A stretch of DNA of 64,000 nucleotides, from NCBI RefSeq assembly GCF_015832195.1, contig NC_052018.1, forward strand, positions 34,624,115 through 34,688,114. The letters are read 5' to 3'. The translations under genes were made by a program, and so were the position numbers. Positions 1 through 11,410 of this stretch are shown piece after piece. Below the pieces are notes generated by a model, which was not told where the DNA came from, did no database searches, and was given only the letters and a program-made list of their open reading frames with translations. The DNA is from Motacilla alba alba. Its lineage: Eukaryota > Chordata > Aves > Passeriformes > Motacillidae. How positions within the stretch are numbered: position 1 is the first letter of the stretch; each line of letters begins with the position of its first letter.

Positions 1-1782
1 GAAGACTTTCTGGAGGCTGGATGCTTATTTAACTTGGAAGGCCAAAGCTATTTTGTTCTTTAGTAAGTGTTTAAATTAGGCATATATTCCTCAGCATCTA
101 TTTCCAAAGGAAATCAAGGGACCAGAAATATATGGAAATATTTCCATGTATTTCTGGCATGCTGCAGTTATTTTTCTAATCCATGTGCCTACAAATAGTG
201 GCTTCCTACTTTTACTCAGCACTGACTGTCAAAGCATAAGGAAGTACAAAGCTGATACACTGTAAATGAACTATCCTTTTTTTAAAGCTCAGAGATAATT
301 GAAATACAGAACAATATCATTACAGTTCTGAACATGGAAAAATTTAATGCTTTCTGGAACAATGATATCTTTTGTGCTCTGAGATAAAGCTGCTGAACTA
401 CCTAAATATGCTTAAACAGAAACTGATTGAAGACTGTAGCTTGAATGCCAGTTTTCAAATGAGAATATATTTTTAGATGCAATTCATGAATTGCTAAACC
501 CAGGATTTTCAAGTGGAAGTGCAGAGCTGTTGCTGCAACCGTGTGCTAACAGTAATTGTGATAAAAACAGAATGGGTAATGGCACAAGCAGACCAACTAC
601 ATATATTTAGATTTCTTCCAAAACTTGTATTGTGACAACTGAAGTAGTACATGTGCACATGTATTTCATTCCATGATGCAAAAATTAATTTATTATTTGT
701 GTTATAATTGCTTATGTAGTCTCCATCTCAAACCAGGACTCTACAGTCATCTGCTGATATATATTGTAAATGGCATAAAGACAGAAAGGAGAGTACAAAG
801 AGATAATAAAATAATGATGGTCTGCATGCTTGGTTTCTGCTCACCAACAGCCTAAATGTGATAAGTATTCTTTGTGTGTCACAGAAAGGGAGAGCTTCAA
901 GGAAGCATTTGAAGGGGCCTTATGAAGTAAAAGAGAAACTTCTTTTGAAATGAAATGGAGAGAGCCAACAGCAGAAGCAGATGAACCCTGATAGTGTACA
1001 CTCCAACACAACGTATGGAAAGCACTGTGTGATGTTACAGGCAGTGAGAGGAGTTGGCATCATAATAACAAACAGCACCTTAATGAATAGAAAATGGGGA
1101 ACCGTTAGCCACAGGTGAAGACACTTAGCTTATGCTTGCTGTGGTGGGGAAGGATTATACACTGAGCAGTCCCACGATTTCTGTTAATAATCTGAATGTA
1201 TGTAAATGTTTGCTTCTGCTGCAAGCAAGGTGAGGTTTGTAGAAATACAAGATGCAGGCAAACCCCTTCTTAGGGAGTTTTGACAAAACATTCAGCTAAG
1301 GAGAATTTGGTAACTGAGTCACATGTAGTTTTTAGTTTAAAAATCTTGGCTGAGCAAAAGTATGTGGATGGGTGATAATTCTGAAGAGTATCAGTTTTCC
1401 ATTACAAGTTGGAGCTATAACTTTCCATTTATTTCAACTTGCATGAAATTCATTCTAAAGTCAATCTTCTCACATCTGTTTTGTTTTAGTGTTGTTACAC
1501 TCTGCAAGGAGACTGTGGTTTAGAGAGTTAATCAGAAGAAAAAATTGTGATGGGTAGAGGAGGAGAATCTATGTTATTCATGGGGGTTATTAAATCCCCA
1601 CCATTGTTTTTTTCTCTCTTGAGACCTGCCACAAAGTGAAGTGAAAAAGAACCCCTTTCACTATCTTACTTTGAGCTTTGGGTTTGTCTCCCTTACCTTA
1701 TTAGTTGTACCAGCAAGAAGACCAAATAAATTAATAGCGATGAATATGATATTGGTATTAAACAATCTGCAGAATTGTTGAA
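1..1782. other. Intergenic DNA, no gene seen
   Basis: AT-rich sequence with frequent stops in all frames and no recognisable exon, RNA gene or repeat family. It probably lies in the interval upstream of PRSS35. In human the neighbour on this side is ME1, but no ME1 coding sequence was recognised here. Confidence 0.5.
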
Positions 1783-1787
1783 GATGC

Positions 1788-2693
1788 TGTCACGATCCGT
1801 CCTTACGAACTGAGATCGTGATGGTTCGTTACTTGATCTCAGGGTACAAAACACCAACACGGCAAGGAGTTTGCAGTAACAATCAAAACCAGTGTACTTT
1901 ATTGAATAATCACAGCAAAATGTGTTGGAGGGGATTGGGGAAAAGAGAGGGAAAGCCTATGGAAAGAAAAGGGTAAAGAGAAAGGGAGGTAATAGCTACC
2001 AACATAGGGGCGACAAAGTTCTTCGAGGTCCAGTCGAGGAGTTGCTTTCACACTGGGGAGATCTCATTTAAGCTAGCTAACTTGGGGGTTTTTATTAGAA
2101 TTTTCTATTGAGAATTGTGAAGGAGGGGAGAGGGGTAACACAATAGTCATCTGGTCAGCAGTGGGCGAGAACTATTGTCTTCTTGGTCCAGTGGTCACTA
2201 CCTGCAGGCAAACATCTCAGTTTGATCAGCAGTTCTCCCCCACACACACTGCCCTCCTCCCCCCACCCCAGGTTAGAGGTTTCAGTCCTTGGGGAGAAAA
2301 GGAGTCTTTTCCATGTAGGGGTTTCATGTCTCAGTCTTGGAGGGAATGGCTTCTCCCATCTCAGTCCATCTGTCACGGTGGTTGTACAGTAGATGAAGGG
2401 TCTTCTTGGAGACCACTGAAAGGTCATTCCAGAAAAGAGTCCAGCCAGGTTAGGAGGTGGAGAAATCCCAGGGCCATTGTAGCAAAGTGATGCAGGCAAA
2501 GAAGGGCAAAGTGCCCCTTCTCCTTTCACTGGGTTTAGTGTTCAATGGGGTGGATAAACACACCTGTGAACAATAACTCGAGTTCCAGTCCTGGGGCCCT
2601 GGCAAGCCCCTACCAAACCAGGATGTCGAACAGGATGCCTGGTGGTCTGTAAATCATGAGGCAGATGAGAGCGTTTTCGGACAGAGTATCACA
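1788..2693 (-). mobile_element. Solo LTR of an avian endogenous retrovirus
   Basis: The element begins TGTCACGATC and ends GAGTATCACA, so it has TG...CA termini. It is flanked by identical 5-bp copies of GATGC at 1783-1787 and 2694-2698, as expected for a target-site duplication. The total length of 906 bp suits an avian LTR. The minus strand carries an AATAAA polyadenylation signal (1898-1903), so retroviral transcription probably ran leftwards. Near the left end TCACGATC and GATCGTGA form an inverted repeat. No gag, pol or env sequence lies beside it, so this is most likely a solo LTR left by recombination between two LTRs. Short open frames inside it are not genes. The family assignment rests on memory of passerine LTRs, not on a search. 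Confidence 0.85.
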
Positions 2694-2698
2694 GATGC

Positions 2699-5362
2699 CA
2701 CTGAAGATGCACTCTCTAGTACATTTAATTCAAAGAGCTATTCAAAATAAGAAGTGCAGGTATTCTGGGATAATAAACAAACCAATATGCTACTTTTGAT
2801 TTGCTGATCCCTCTGAAAGTATTGGTCTGATTCCATCTCCTTCCAGGTGCTAGTGGTGTCCTGCTCTGCGCTCCTTGCATTGCATGCTCTATTGTGTTAT
2901 AGCTGGAACAATCTACGAGAGAATTGTGAGGCAGGAATGAACACAAGCAGAACCTTTTTCCTAAAAAACTTCAGTTTGTATAATGAAGTGCTGAATTGTA
3001 TCATGGTTAATTCAGCTCTTGTTTTTCCAATTACCCTCCAGGCTTATGCCCAAATTTAAGTTTTCCCAAGCAATATCAGAAAAGGAGAACGATAACATAT
3101 TTCCTAATTTCTGTCATCATTCTTTTTTTCTTTTTAATTTGTCAGAGAAGTTAACGTATTTTGTTAATTTGTCCACCACAGGGGAAAAAGATGCAAGCTG
3201 TATCTTCCTCCTTTTGTCTTTGCCAAAGTACTGCTCTTCTGAGAGAGACCCGTTTTTGTTACTGCATGCAGTATCTGAACCCGGATGTGTTATGAATGAC
3301 AGTGAAAGGTTGCTAGACAGTGTTAGGACACGTCTTTACTAAGATAAAATTCAAATTTAGGTCAGACTTTATTAGAAAAAAAAGGCGAAATCATCCCTCA
3401 AAAGATATTCCTGTTTATCTCTAGGTTGCCTTTGACGGTACTTCTGCCTCTAACCTCTTGATCTCCAGAAAGCCTTAGGGCACTAGCACAGTTGGAAAAA
3501 CAGTCAGGAGATGTGATTCTCTTCACATGGTACTGCAGAAATCCATACTGAGAAAGTGCGAAGTGGTGTCTGATGAGGGCGAGGCATTTCTGCTTTCCCT
3601 TTCCTTGTGGAACTATTTACTGAGTTGTTAGCATGTGGAAATGATTCCAGCAGCAAACCGAAAGCCTACAGACAGCTTTAAAACTATCTGAAATATGCAG
3701 AGGCTTTGTGATCCAAGAGGGATGGTTATGAGTGATCACTTCCATCTCCTGTATCACCCACAAGAAAGATCCCCCATTTCTTTAGCTGCAGCTGTACTTT
3801 CCCACTGCCAACATGACCCAGTCCTGCCTAACGCAGGGGTGGTCACAGGTGAGAATACATGAATGAACAGGAAGACACAGGAGACAACTACATGAGGTGC
3901 AAAACAGAAGATGGAAGACTGCATTAAAAACATGTCCTGAGAGTTGTTTGGCCTTATGCCAAACAACACCCATGCCAGCTTCAGAGGCCCAGAGGTAATG
4001 TGCACTTATCTGGGTGGCAACAAGGCATACTTAGCAACCCTGATGCCATATTCACCATGGGGTTTGGCAATCAATATAATGTTGTTTTCCTACCAGTAAT
4101 TATGTCTCTGAGACCTATAAATGCCTGTGTCCATTTCCAGTGGAAGATTAAGTTTAAAGTCTAAAGTGAAGCCTTAAAATTTCCACCATTATTAGTTATT
4201 ACACTGTTAATAATTCTAGCAGAAACATCCAGCTATTTCAAGCTTGTTAATGGAATTTTTAAACAGTGTCACCAGGTTTTCTTCTGATCTGACTTGATAC
4301 CTATATGTTACTAAGAATTAAAAAACAAAAAAAAAGTTTGCCTTGGGATGGAATAACATTCTGGAATGTGGTTTATTAAATGTCCTTTTTAAGTGTGTTT
4401 TTTCCTCTCTGGTTTGTATTAATTCTAGATTAATGCAGCTATAGTTGAAAAATGAGTATTGTACTCTCCTGGGCATGTTTACAATGGCAGCAAATGGTTT
4501 ATGGTCACCTTCAGTTAACACTGACAATAAAGACTGTATTCCATAATACCCATGAATTAAGTCAAGTATCCCCTTTTTAAATTTTTTTAATGCAATTTCT
4601 GTTACTCCAAGTTTCCCTACTTTGTCCATACTTCTAGAGGAATACTCCTTCAATATTCTGTTTGGAAGTTGAATATTCTGTTTGGAACTCAGTTTTTTGC
4701 TGAATGTCATGCTTTTTTCAGTAACATATTGCTGTTAATTCCTCTGATTTCTCAGAATTTTAAGATGTGCATTTCACTGCCACTCATCCTCTGCTGGTTT
4801 GAATGGTGAGATTAGGTGCTATGTCCCTTGCCAGTTCATCTTTCCTTGGACTCTATTTTCCCTCTCTTGGGTAGATCATGCTGAAGGTAGCTAAAATCTA
4901 ATTTTTCTAACATGTCAATGTCACTCTATTAACTTTCCTCTGTGGTATGCTGTTTCCATTATAGGAGTTTAGAAGCTTGGGGAGGGGATGAATATCCAGC
5001 TTTAGCCAGGCAAACTTGGGGTTTCTTCCAAAGCTTCTCAGAGTCTTTGTTCATGCACTTTTTTTCTCTTCACATCAATATATCATTTATCCATATCATG
5101 GTATACTGCATTAGCATCTGTAATTCACTGAATCTCCAGCAAAGCTGCTGATGGGCTGTGCAATGGGAATGCCAGTCAGAGGATACTATTTCTTTCAAAG
5201 TAGTATGCTCACAAAAATGGTGTGGGTTGGATTTTTTTTTCCTTAACATACTTACTTGCAACCTGCCAACACATTGCATGCATAAAAATATTTGCCAACT
5301 GACACATCTCCAGAAGTACCTCTTCTTGTGGAAATTTTTCTTGAGGAAAATGTTCACCTTTA
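2699..5362. other. Intergenic DNA, no gene seen
   Basis: There is no supported gene. The longest open frame, on the minus strand at 4318-4710 (130 codons), has no recognisable domain and an ordinary AT-rich composition. The only local structure noted is a 20-bp tandem duplication near 4652-4688. Confidence 0.5.
4652..4688. repeat. 20-bp tandem duplication
   Basis: The 16-mer AATATTCTGTTTGGAA occurs at 4652 and again at 4672, a period of 20 bp. This is a simple recent tandem duplication in intergenic DNA, with no sign of function. Confidence 0.8.
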
Positions 5363-5421
5363 CATATATATATATGTGTGTGTGTGTGTGTGTCTGTGTG
5401 TCTGTGTGTCTGTGTGTGTGT
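5363..5421. repeat. Compound TA/TG microsatellite
   Basis: A short TA run passes into a TG run that is broken three times by TC, then ends at TAAAATG. It is a compound dinucleotide microsatellite and probably length-polymorphic. Open frames crossing it (poly-Cys/Val on +, His/Thr on -) are artefacts of the repeat. Confidence 0.9.
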
Positions 5422-5748
5422 AAAATGAACATTACATATATATAAAAATAATTTCCAGGATGATACAGATCAGGTAAGAACTGTAGGTTTTGTTTGTTTT
5501 GTGATGATGAGTGGGTAATTGACTACTTTTCTACTAAGTGCACAAATGTTAAAACAGTGAGCCTGTCCAACTTAATTTTCAATGCTGCTCTAGAGGGACA
5601 TAAAAATGTGCTAAAAGTCAGGAGCTAGGTGGTGACTGGGCTATTAACTAACATACTTTCTACACTGTTAGAAGAGCTTCTCTCCTGTGGGTCATATACT
5701 GAGGCAGAACCACATTTATTTTTGCTTGCTGCCTCACTGAAGAAAAAA

Positions 5749-5875
5749 TCATAGAATAATGGAACAGCATGTGTTAGAAGGAACCTTAAAAATGATCCTG
5801 TTCCAACCTCACTGCTGTGGACATGCACACCTTTCACTGGACCAGGTTGCTCAGAGCTCCATGCATCTGCTTGAT
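5749..5875 (-). mobile_element. CR1 LINE 3'-end fragment
   Basis: The + strand reads AATCATAGAATAATGG, then a degraded GTTAGAAGGAACCTT..., GTTCCAACCTC and GGACCAGGTTGCTCAGAGC. These are the landmarks of the reverse complement of an avian CR1 3' end, whose terminal octamer repeat is ATTCTATG. The copy is severely 5'-truncated and mutated, and has no coding capacity. Confidence 0.8.
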
Positions 5876-7830
5876 TTGATCACAAACTTGACACAGTTTT
5901 AACTCAGAAATGAAACTTCATCATGTTTGCGCTACTACAAAGTGAGGCTTTTTTCATGTCTATTACTTACCCATATATCTAGCTCCTAAACCCATATTGT
6001 GAAAATCAGGTCACAGTTAGACACCTAAACTTTCACATCCCTCCTTTTTGTCATCTGTAAGTTCCCGTGTTGATGACAGTGCACTCATTGCTAACCTCCA
6101 TGTGTCTGGCATCACAGCACTTTGTACACCCTATCCTAACCTCGCTGTACTGCAATAGTCCATTGGTCTATGCAGAATTCTCCTGAATTCTAGCATTTCA
6201 GGAGCGCTAGCAATGCTGTTTGTCATCCTCTCTGTCCCCATTGTGTGCACTGTTAAACAATTACGCGATGTATTGCAGTTTCTGTGTCTTTTTCAAGTTC
6301 TCAAAGGCAGGGTCTCTAACAGAGGCCTGTTTCATTCAGGGTTTCAGTCTAACCGGTCAGCACTGTGTCACAGGCACCTCTGAACAGCACAATAACCAAC
6401 CCCACTGGTCCACAAAACAAAAGGGCCTCTGTGGCAACAGGCTGCCACAGAAGAGACACTACCATGGAGACTATTCGTGATCCTGTAAGAAATATCCATT
6501 GTATTTCACATCCCTTTGTTCTGAAAGCAGTAGGAAATATCTCACATCCATTCATCACGAGCCAATGAGTTACCCCAAGTTTAGAGTTTGGGAATTGGAA
6601 AAGTGTTAAAACTCACCAAAAATAGTCTGGGACCAAAAATCTGCCTGGGATAAGAAAAGTAGAAAGGAAGGGAAACATCATATATCAGCTGAGTGGGAAG
6701 AGCAGCCACAAGTACTCAAGCTTCAACTTGAGAATTAAAGTATGAAGAAAAGGGAGTTACCTGCACTATCCAAGTAATTATTAGTTTTGGAATACAGCAC
6801 ATGGGTGCATGTATACACAAGTAGAAGAAGAACTGAAGAGAAAAAGGGAAGAGATTAAAGCTAACTTCTTATGGGAAATACAACAGCTTTTAATTTGGTT
6901 ATAGGCATTGGCATTCTTTTTTACATCCATGAACCTTGTTTCAGTTTTCCTGAGTTGCACTGCCTGTCTTCCCTTAATTCACATGTGAGAGAATATTTTG
7001 TGGGTAGGTGCAGTACAAGAAGGTTGCAGACAAGGCATGTTGTTGCTGTGATCAAACATTTTTTGGATGTGTGCAAGGCCCACGTGTTCATTCAGCACCG
7101 CAGGGCCAAATGACATTCCAGGAGCAGCTGCCCAGCCATTACATCCACACTCAGTGAAACTTCCCTGCAGGGGAAGTTGAAGCACTTATCTCAGATTTCT
7201 ACCTGTAAAAAAAAAAAATCTTATTTGGAAACATTTTGTAACTCATTTTGTGCATTATTTAGCCCAAGATAAGAATACAAAAGGTCTGTGAATTCACTCA
7301 AACCCATCCTACAAATCTGATGGTAAAAACTTGAGGTTTTTAGTTTGTATTCTTTGGATATGCAGGAAGAATTTTGATAGAAGTTAGTGCATTCTTGATG
7401 TTACTGCAGATTTGCTTTTATTTTTTTCCTCTGACTTCTGGCTTTTTTAAATTTTAGGTATCATTCTTTCAAAGTTGCAAGTGAACATCTCTCAGTTAGT
7501 ATATGATCTCAAACTTATTTTTGGAACATGTAAAAATACCGAAAGGGTTCACTAATCTTTTGATGAGATAAAATTACTTCTGAAGGATAAAATTAGCATG
7601 CTGGAAATTTCCCAACAATTATATTTTTACAGCCCTACCATGTATATTATACAGTGTATTTTCAAAGTATCAGTACTCTGAAATATACATTAGATACATC
7701 TTCTGCAAGCTATATTTTGAAGAAAAAATTTTTGTGATAATTATTTTTTTAAAATCTCTCATTATTTACGAAGAATGATCCATATTGTATAATCTTGTTA
7801 TTATGAGAAATAAAACATTAATGAAACAGG
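5876..7830. other. Intergenic DNA, no gene seen
   Basis: I see no exon, RNA gene or repeat family that I can support. Open frames here are short and have no recognisable similarity. Confidence 0.5.
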
Positions 7831-8214
7831 CATCCTAATCTTGGCTAGGATAATTTTCTTCCTAGTAGCTGGTTCAGTGCTGTGTTTTGGATTTAGTATG
7901 GGAACAATGTTGGTAACACACTGGTGTTTTTTTATTTGTGGCTCAGCAATGCTTACTTTGAGTCAAGGACTTTTCAGTGTCTCCTGCTCTGCCAGTGAGG
8001 TGGAGCACAAGAAACCAGGAGGGAGCATGGCCAGGACAGCTGACCTGAGCTGGCCAAAGGGATATGCCATACCATAGAATGTCATGCCCAGTGTATAAAC
8101 TGGGGGGAGCTGGCTGGGAGGCACAAATCACAGCACAGGGCTGGGCTGGGCTTCAGTCAGTGGGTGGTAAAAAATTGTATTGTGCATCACTTGTCTTTCT
8201 GGAGGCTTATTCCT

Positions 8215-8273
<59 letters not shown>

Positions 8274-8524
8274 TTGTTGTTGTTTGTTTTTTTGTTTTGT
8301 TTTGTGGGGTTTTTTTTGCTACCTCCATTATTTTTTTACTATGAATACTGTTATGGTTATTGTTCCCATAGTGTCCTACCTTATTTCAATTATTAAAATG
8401 TTGTTATTTCAATCCATGGATTTTAATTTTTTCTGATTCTCTTCCCTATTCCACTGTGGTAGGGAGAGTGAGTGAGTGAGAACCTCTGAGGAGGTTAGGT
8501 ACTGGCTGGGGTTAAACCATGACA
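7831..8524 (+). mobile_element. Old solo LTR of an avian ERV
   Basis: From the left the sequence follows an LTR that I know from passerine genomes, whose consensus begins TGTGCTGGTTTTGGCTGGG. Here it has decayed to CATCCTAATCTTGGCTAGG. It then has TAGTAGCTGG, TGTTTTGGATTTAGTATGG and CCATACCATAGAATGTCATG, and ends GGGGTTAAACCATGACA. A TATAAA at 8094-8099 suggests + strand transcription. The first two bases are CA instead of TG, and no convincing target-site duplication remains, so it is older or more decayed than the LTR at 1788. No retroviral coding sequence is attached. A 54-nt T run interrupts it. Confidence 0.75.
8217..8270. repeat. 54-nt T homopolymer inside the LTR
   Basis: This is an uninterrupted run of 54 T on the + strand, within the downstream part of the LTR. 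It accounts for the poly-Phe and poly-Lys open frames seen across it, which are not genes. The true length is uncertain because homopolymers this long are often mis-sequenced. Confidence 0.9.
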
Positions 8525-8739
8525 CAGAATTAAATAAAAAAATTTTTAAAATAATTTAAATTTGAAATTTAGATTCCAAAATCAGGAGGGAGGGGACTGA
8601 TGGGTCAAAAGCACACTGATCCCACCACCCGGTGTTCAACAAACAGAAATGAACCTGCGCCATCCATTTCTTCTAAAAACAGGAAAGAAAGTACAGGACA
8701 AGGGGATCCATTTTTCAAGGGATGATAGGTTACCACAAA

Positions 8740-9065
8740 CAACCTACTTTGTGCTGCACTATTCAGCATATTCATAAATGGTCTGGAAAAGAGATGAGCA
8801 GTTGGTGACAAAGCCTGATGAGGCTATTCTTTCGGTTAATAAAGATGAGACGACCTTGATTATGTGCAGGAAAGTTTATGGGAGTGACCGAGCAAAAAAT
8901 TGCTGCGGAGGTCAGTGTAGATGCAAAGTGTTGCACAAGATGAAAAGGGCCCTTACTTGAGGTATGAAATGGCAGGATCTGATCTGGTCATTTCTTCTCA
9001 GCAGAGTCCTGGAGTTATGAAAACGGTCCGATGGGAACATCAGCCTGGTCATCATCAGATGAAAA
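8740..9065 (+). mobile_element. Ancient CR1 LINE ORF2-derived fragment
   Basis: The stretch resembles the 3' part of the CR1 reverse-transcriptase ORF read on +. Landmarks are ATATTCATAAATGGTCTGGAAAAG (an 'IFINGLE'-like segment), then CAGTGTAGATGCAAAGTG, GGTATGAAATGGCAGGATCTG and GGAGTTATG. Internal deletions and stops destroy the frame. The match is from memory of family landmarks. Both boundaries are approximate, and similarity may extend left towards 8580. Confidence 0.6.
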
Positions 9066-9183
9066 ATTAAAATAAAATTAAAAAATACTACTAAGTATTA
9101 AGAAATCAGCCAAGAACAAAACAAATAATATCTTTTTGCTGCCACAAAAATCCATATTTTGCTTGCATCTTCTGTGTAGGTAA

Positions 9184-9550
9184 AGAATCATAGAAATATT
9201 GGTTGAGAGGGACCTCTGCAGGTCACCCAGCTCAAGCTTTCCCTTGAAGCAAGACTACTGCCAACATCAGATCAGATCAGCTGTGGCTTTGTTTATCTGA
9301 GTGTTGGAAACCACCAAGGATGGTGATTCCACAACCTGCCTGGGTCATTTGTTCCAATGTTGCATATTCCTTTTGGTGAAGAAATTTTTCCCCATGACCA
9401 GTTTGAACCTCCCTAGCGGCAGTTGTAGCTCAACACAGCTGCCCAATCCAAGTAAGCTGTTGCTCCTTGTTTTCTACTTGCCACTGCCAAGAAGTGTTTG
9501 GCTGCATCATCCTTCAGATGCTTTTCTGTTCCCTGAACTTCAGCAATAGG
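9184..9550 (-). mobile_element. CR1 LINE fragment, 3' end
   Basis: On + it starts AATCATAGAAATATTGG and continues with GAGAGGGACCTCTGCAGGTCA and GATTCCACAACCTGCCTGGG. It then has GTTCCAATGTTGCATATTCC and TTTTTCCCCATGACCAGTTTGAACCTCCC. These are the ordered landmarks of the complement of an avian CR1 3' region. It is 5'-truncated and non-coding. The 82-codon + frame inside it is not a gene. Confidence 0.85.
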
Positions 9551-10679
9551 ATGGAAAGCAGGAACGTTTTTGATGTAAAGCACAGCTAACTTAAACAGAA
9601 TTCTTCAGGGTGGGAGAAGAGTTAGAGAGTATATGATAGAGAACTAGTGAGCATCAAATGAGGATAGCAGTAGTCAGGTTGAGAAGACACTAAAAGAGGC
9701 AAGGTTTTGCACAAAGAGGTGTTTGACCTGGAGAACTTGTTACCAGAGCAAGTTGTAGATACTACAGATCCATGTAGGTTGAAGGGAAGGTGGGCAAGTA
9801 CTTGACAGAGAAATCCACTAAAGGTTGCTAAGATCATAGAAAGTGCACCTGCCTCATAAAATCTCTGAATCTTAAATATTGGTGGCTGTGAAAGTGCTGA
9901 AGGGAACTACTGCCTTCAGTAATGCAACCCGATATTGGTCTAGCAAAGCCCTTGGTCTCACCCAGTGTGGAAGCTCTTATGTTCAATATATTGTTCATAA
10001 AACTTCACCACTTTGCCTCCATTTCTGTCTTGACTTTTAATTAGATTGGTAATTCTTCAGGTCATTTTCTCTGGAACACGAACTATTATTATATTATTAC
10101 TATTTTGCTTTGTTTTTAAGTTGTACACACAAACAACAACAAACCCAGAACTGCAAATGAAAATTTTGAAGAAATAAGCTTCAGTCTTCAAAATGAAACT
10201 GCAGGCTGGAGTTTGCTGGTCAAAGCCTTATTTCCAACCTGTTTACAAATTTGGTTCCAGTAAGTTTTTGAAGTTAAGACTTTTAAAGGAAGGATATGCC
10301 TATGATTAAAAACACGAAGCAGCACTCTGGAGATCTCACTCTGATCTCCAGAAATGCCACAAATTTCCTGCTGGTTTTGGCAAATCAATTGGCCTTCATT
10401 TAGCATGAAATGAGTTTCCATCCGATGAACTCAATGGAAGTGCTTGTGTTAAGCAGTAGCAGAACTGCTTGGTGAGGGTACTTTTCACTTTGTCTGTCTG
10501 TGTGGCAGTGGACAGCTTTGGGGAGGGCCCTGTCGTAGTGCCAGGGGGTGATACAAGGAGGAGAGACCTCCACACGAAGCTTTCTGCCTTGGGACGAGAA
10601 ACCACAGGAACACCGAGGGAAAGGAGGAAGGCAAAGAGGAACAAAGAGTGATGAGGAAAGGAGGAAGGTGCTTCTCACC
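9551..10679. other. Intergenic DNA before the CpG island, no gene seen
   Basis: Composition shifts from AT-rich to GC-rich towards the right as the CpG island begins. I see no exon or repeat family here. Confidence 0.45.
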
Positions 10680-11216
10680 TGGCCTCTGAGACCCAGAAGA
10701 GCGGGAATGGTCCAGAGGAGAGGGCAGGGAGGGCCCGTGAGGAACAAGGCACTCCAGAGGAGCGGGGCTGGGAGACAGGGGTGAGGGCAGGGAGGAGCGG
10801 GCAGGCCACGGTCCGTGGGAGCGCCATTCCCCGCTGCTCGCCTTCCCCAGGAGCGCTCCGGCGGGGCAGGGGGAGCGGCCCTCCCCGCTGCTGCCGCCCG
10901 TACTCGCCACCCGCACAGGTGGAGCGGTGCGAACGGTGCGAGCCCCGCTGCCCTTCCCTTGGGACGGGTTCCCTCCACCTCCCCGCTTGTCCCCGCCTCG
11001 CCACCCCGGCCCGGCAGCCTCCTCCGCCCCGTCCCCGTGCGGGTCACCGCGGCCCCGCGCCCGGAGCCCAGAGGAAGCCGCCGCCGAGGCGATGCGCCTC
11101 CCGCTCCGCAGGCAGAGCCCCTTCTTCGCTTCTCTTCCCATCCGAGGAGACACCGGGATCTGCCTCCGCTCCCCTTGGCCCTCCCCCTCGGCTTCCTCCC
11201 TCTCGCCTTCTTTTTC

Positions 11217-11236
11217 TTTTTTTTTTTTTTTTTTTT
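11217..11236. repeat. 20-nt T run in the CpG island
   Basis: A pure T tract (A on minus) sits inside otherwise GC-rich promoter DNA. It underlies the Phe/Lys runs in the spurious open frames here. Confidence 0.9.
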
Positions 11237-11398
11237 CCTTTTTCCATCCCCTCCCCCGCCTGGGAAGACCTGGCCGCTCCCCCCGCCCCGTCCTCAGTAG
11301 CCGCGGGCGCTGGGCGGCGGACGAGCGGCGCGGAGCCGGGAGCCGGGAGCCTGAGCCCCGGGGCTGCGGCCGCCCTCCCCTCCGTCCGTCCTGCGGGC

Positions 11399-11410
11399 TG
11401 CCAGGTACGA
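11399..11410 (+). other. Candidate 5' splice site of PRSS35 exon 1
   Basis: GCCAG|GTACGA has the CAG|GT core of a donor, and the intron would begin at 11405. It would join to the acceptor ending at 17038, making an intron of about 5.6 kb. Other donor-like sites nearby include CTAAG|GTGATA near 11535. RNA evidence is needed to choose. Confidence 0.3.

Noticed and set aside
2155..2529. Open frames of 109 and 124 codons on both strands
   Set aside because: They lie wholly inside the solo LTR and do not resemble retroviral proteins.
4318..4710. 130-codon minus-strand frame
   Set aside because: No recognisable domain, no splice or promoter context and AT-rich composition. Chance occurrence is likely in this much DNA.
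8064..8436. Poly-Phe and poly-Lys open frames
   Set aside because: They are translations of the 54-T homopolymer in the LTR.
1..10600. Possible ME1 exons on the minus strand
   Set aside because: ME1 is the expected neighbour in mammals, but no malic-enzyme peptide was recognised in any frame.
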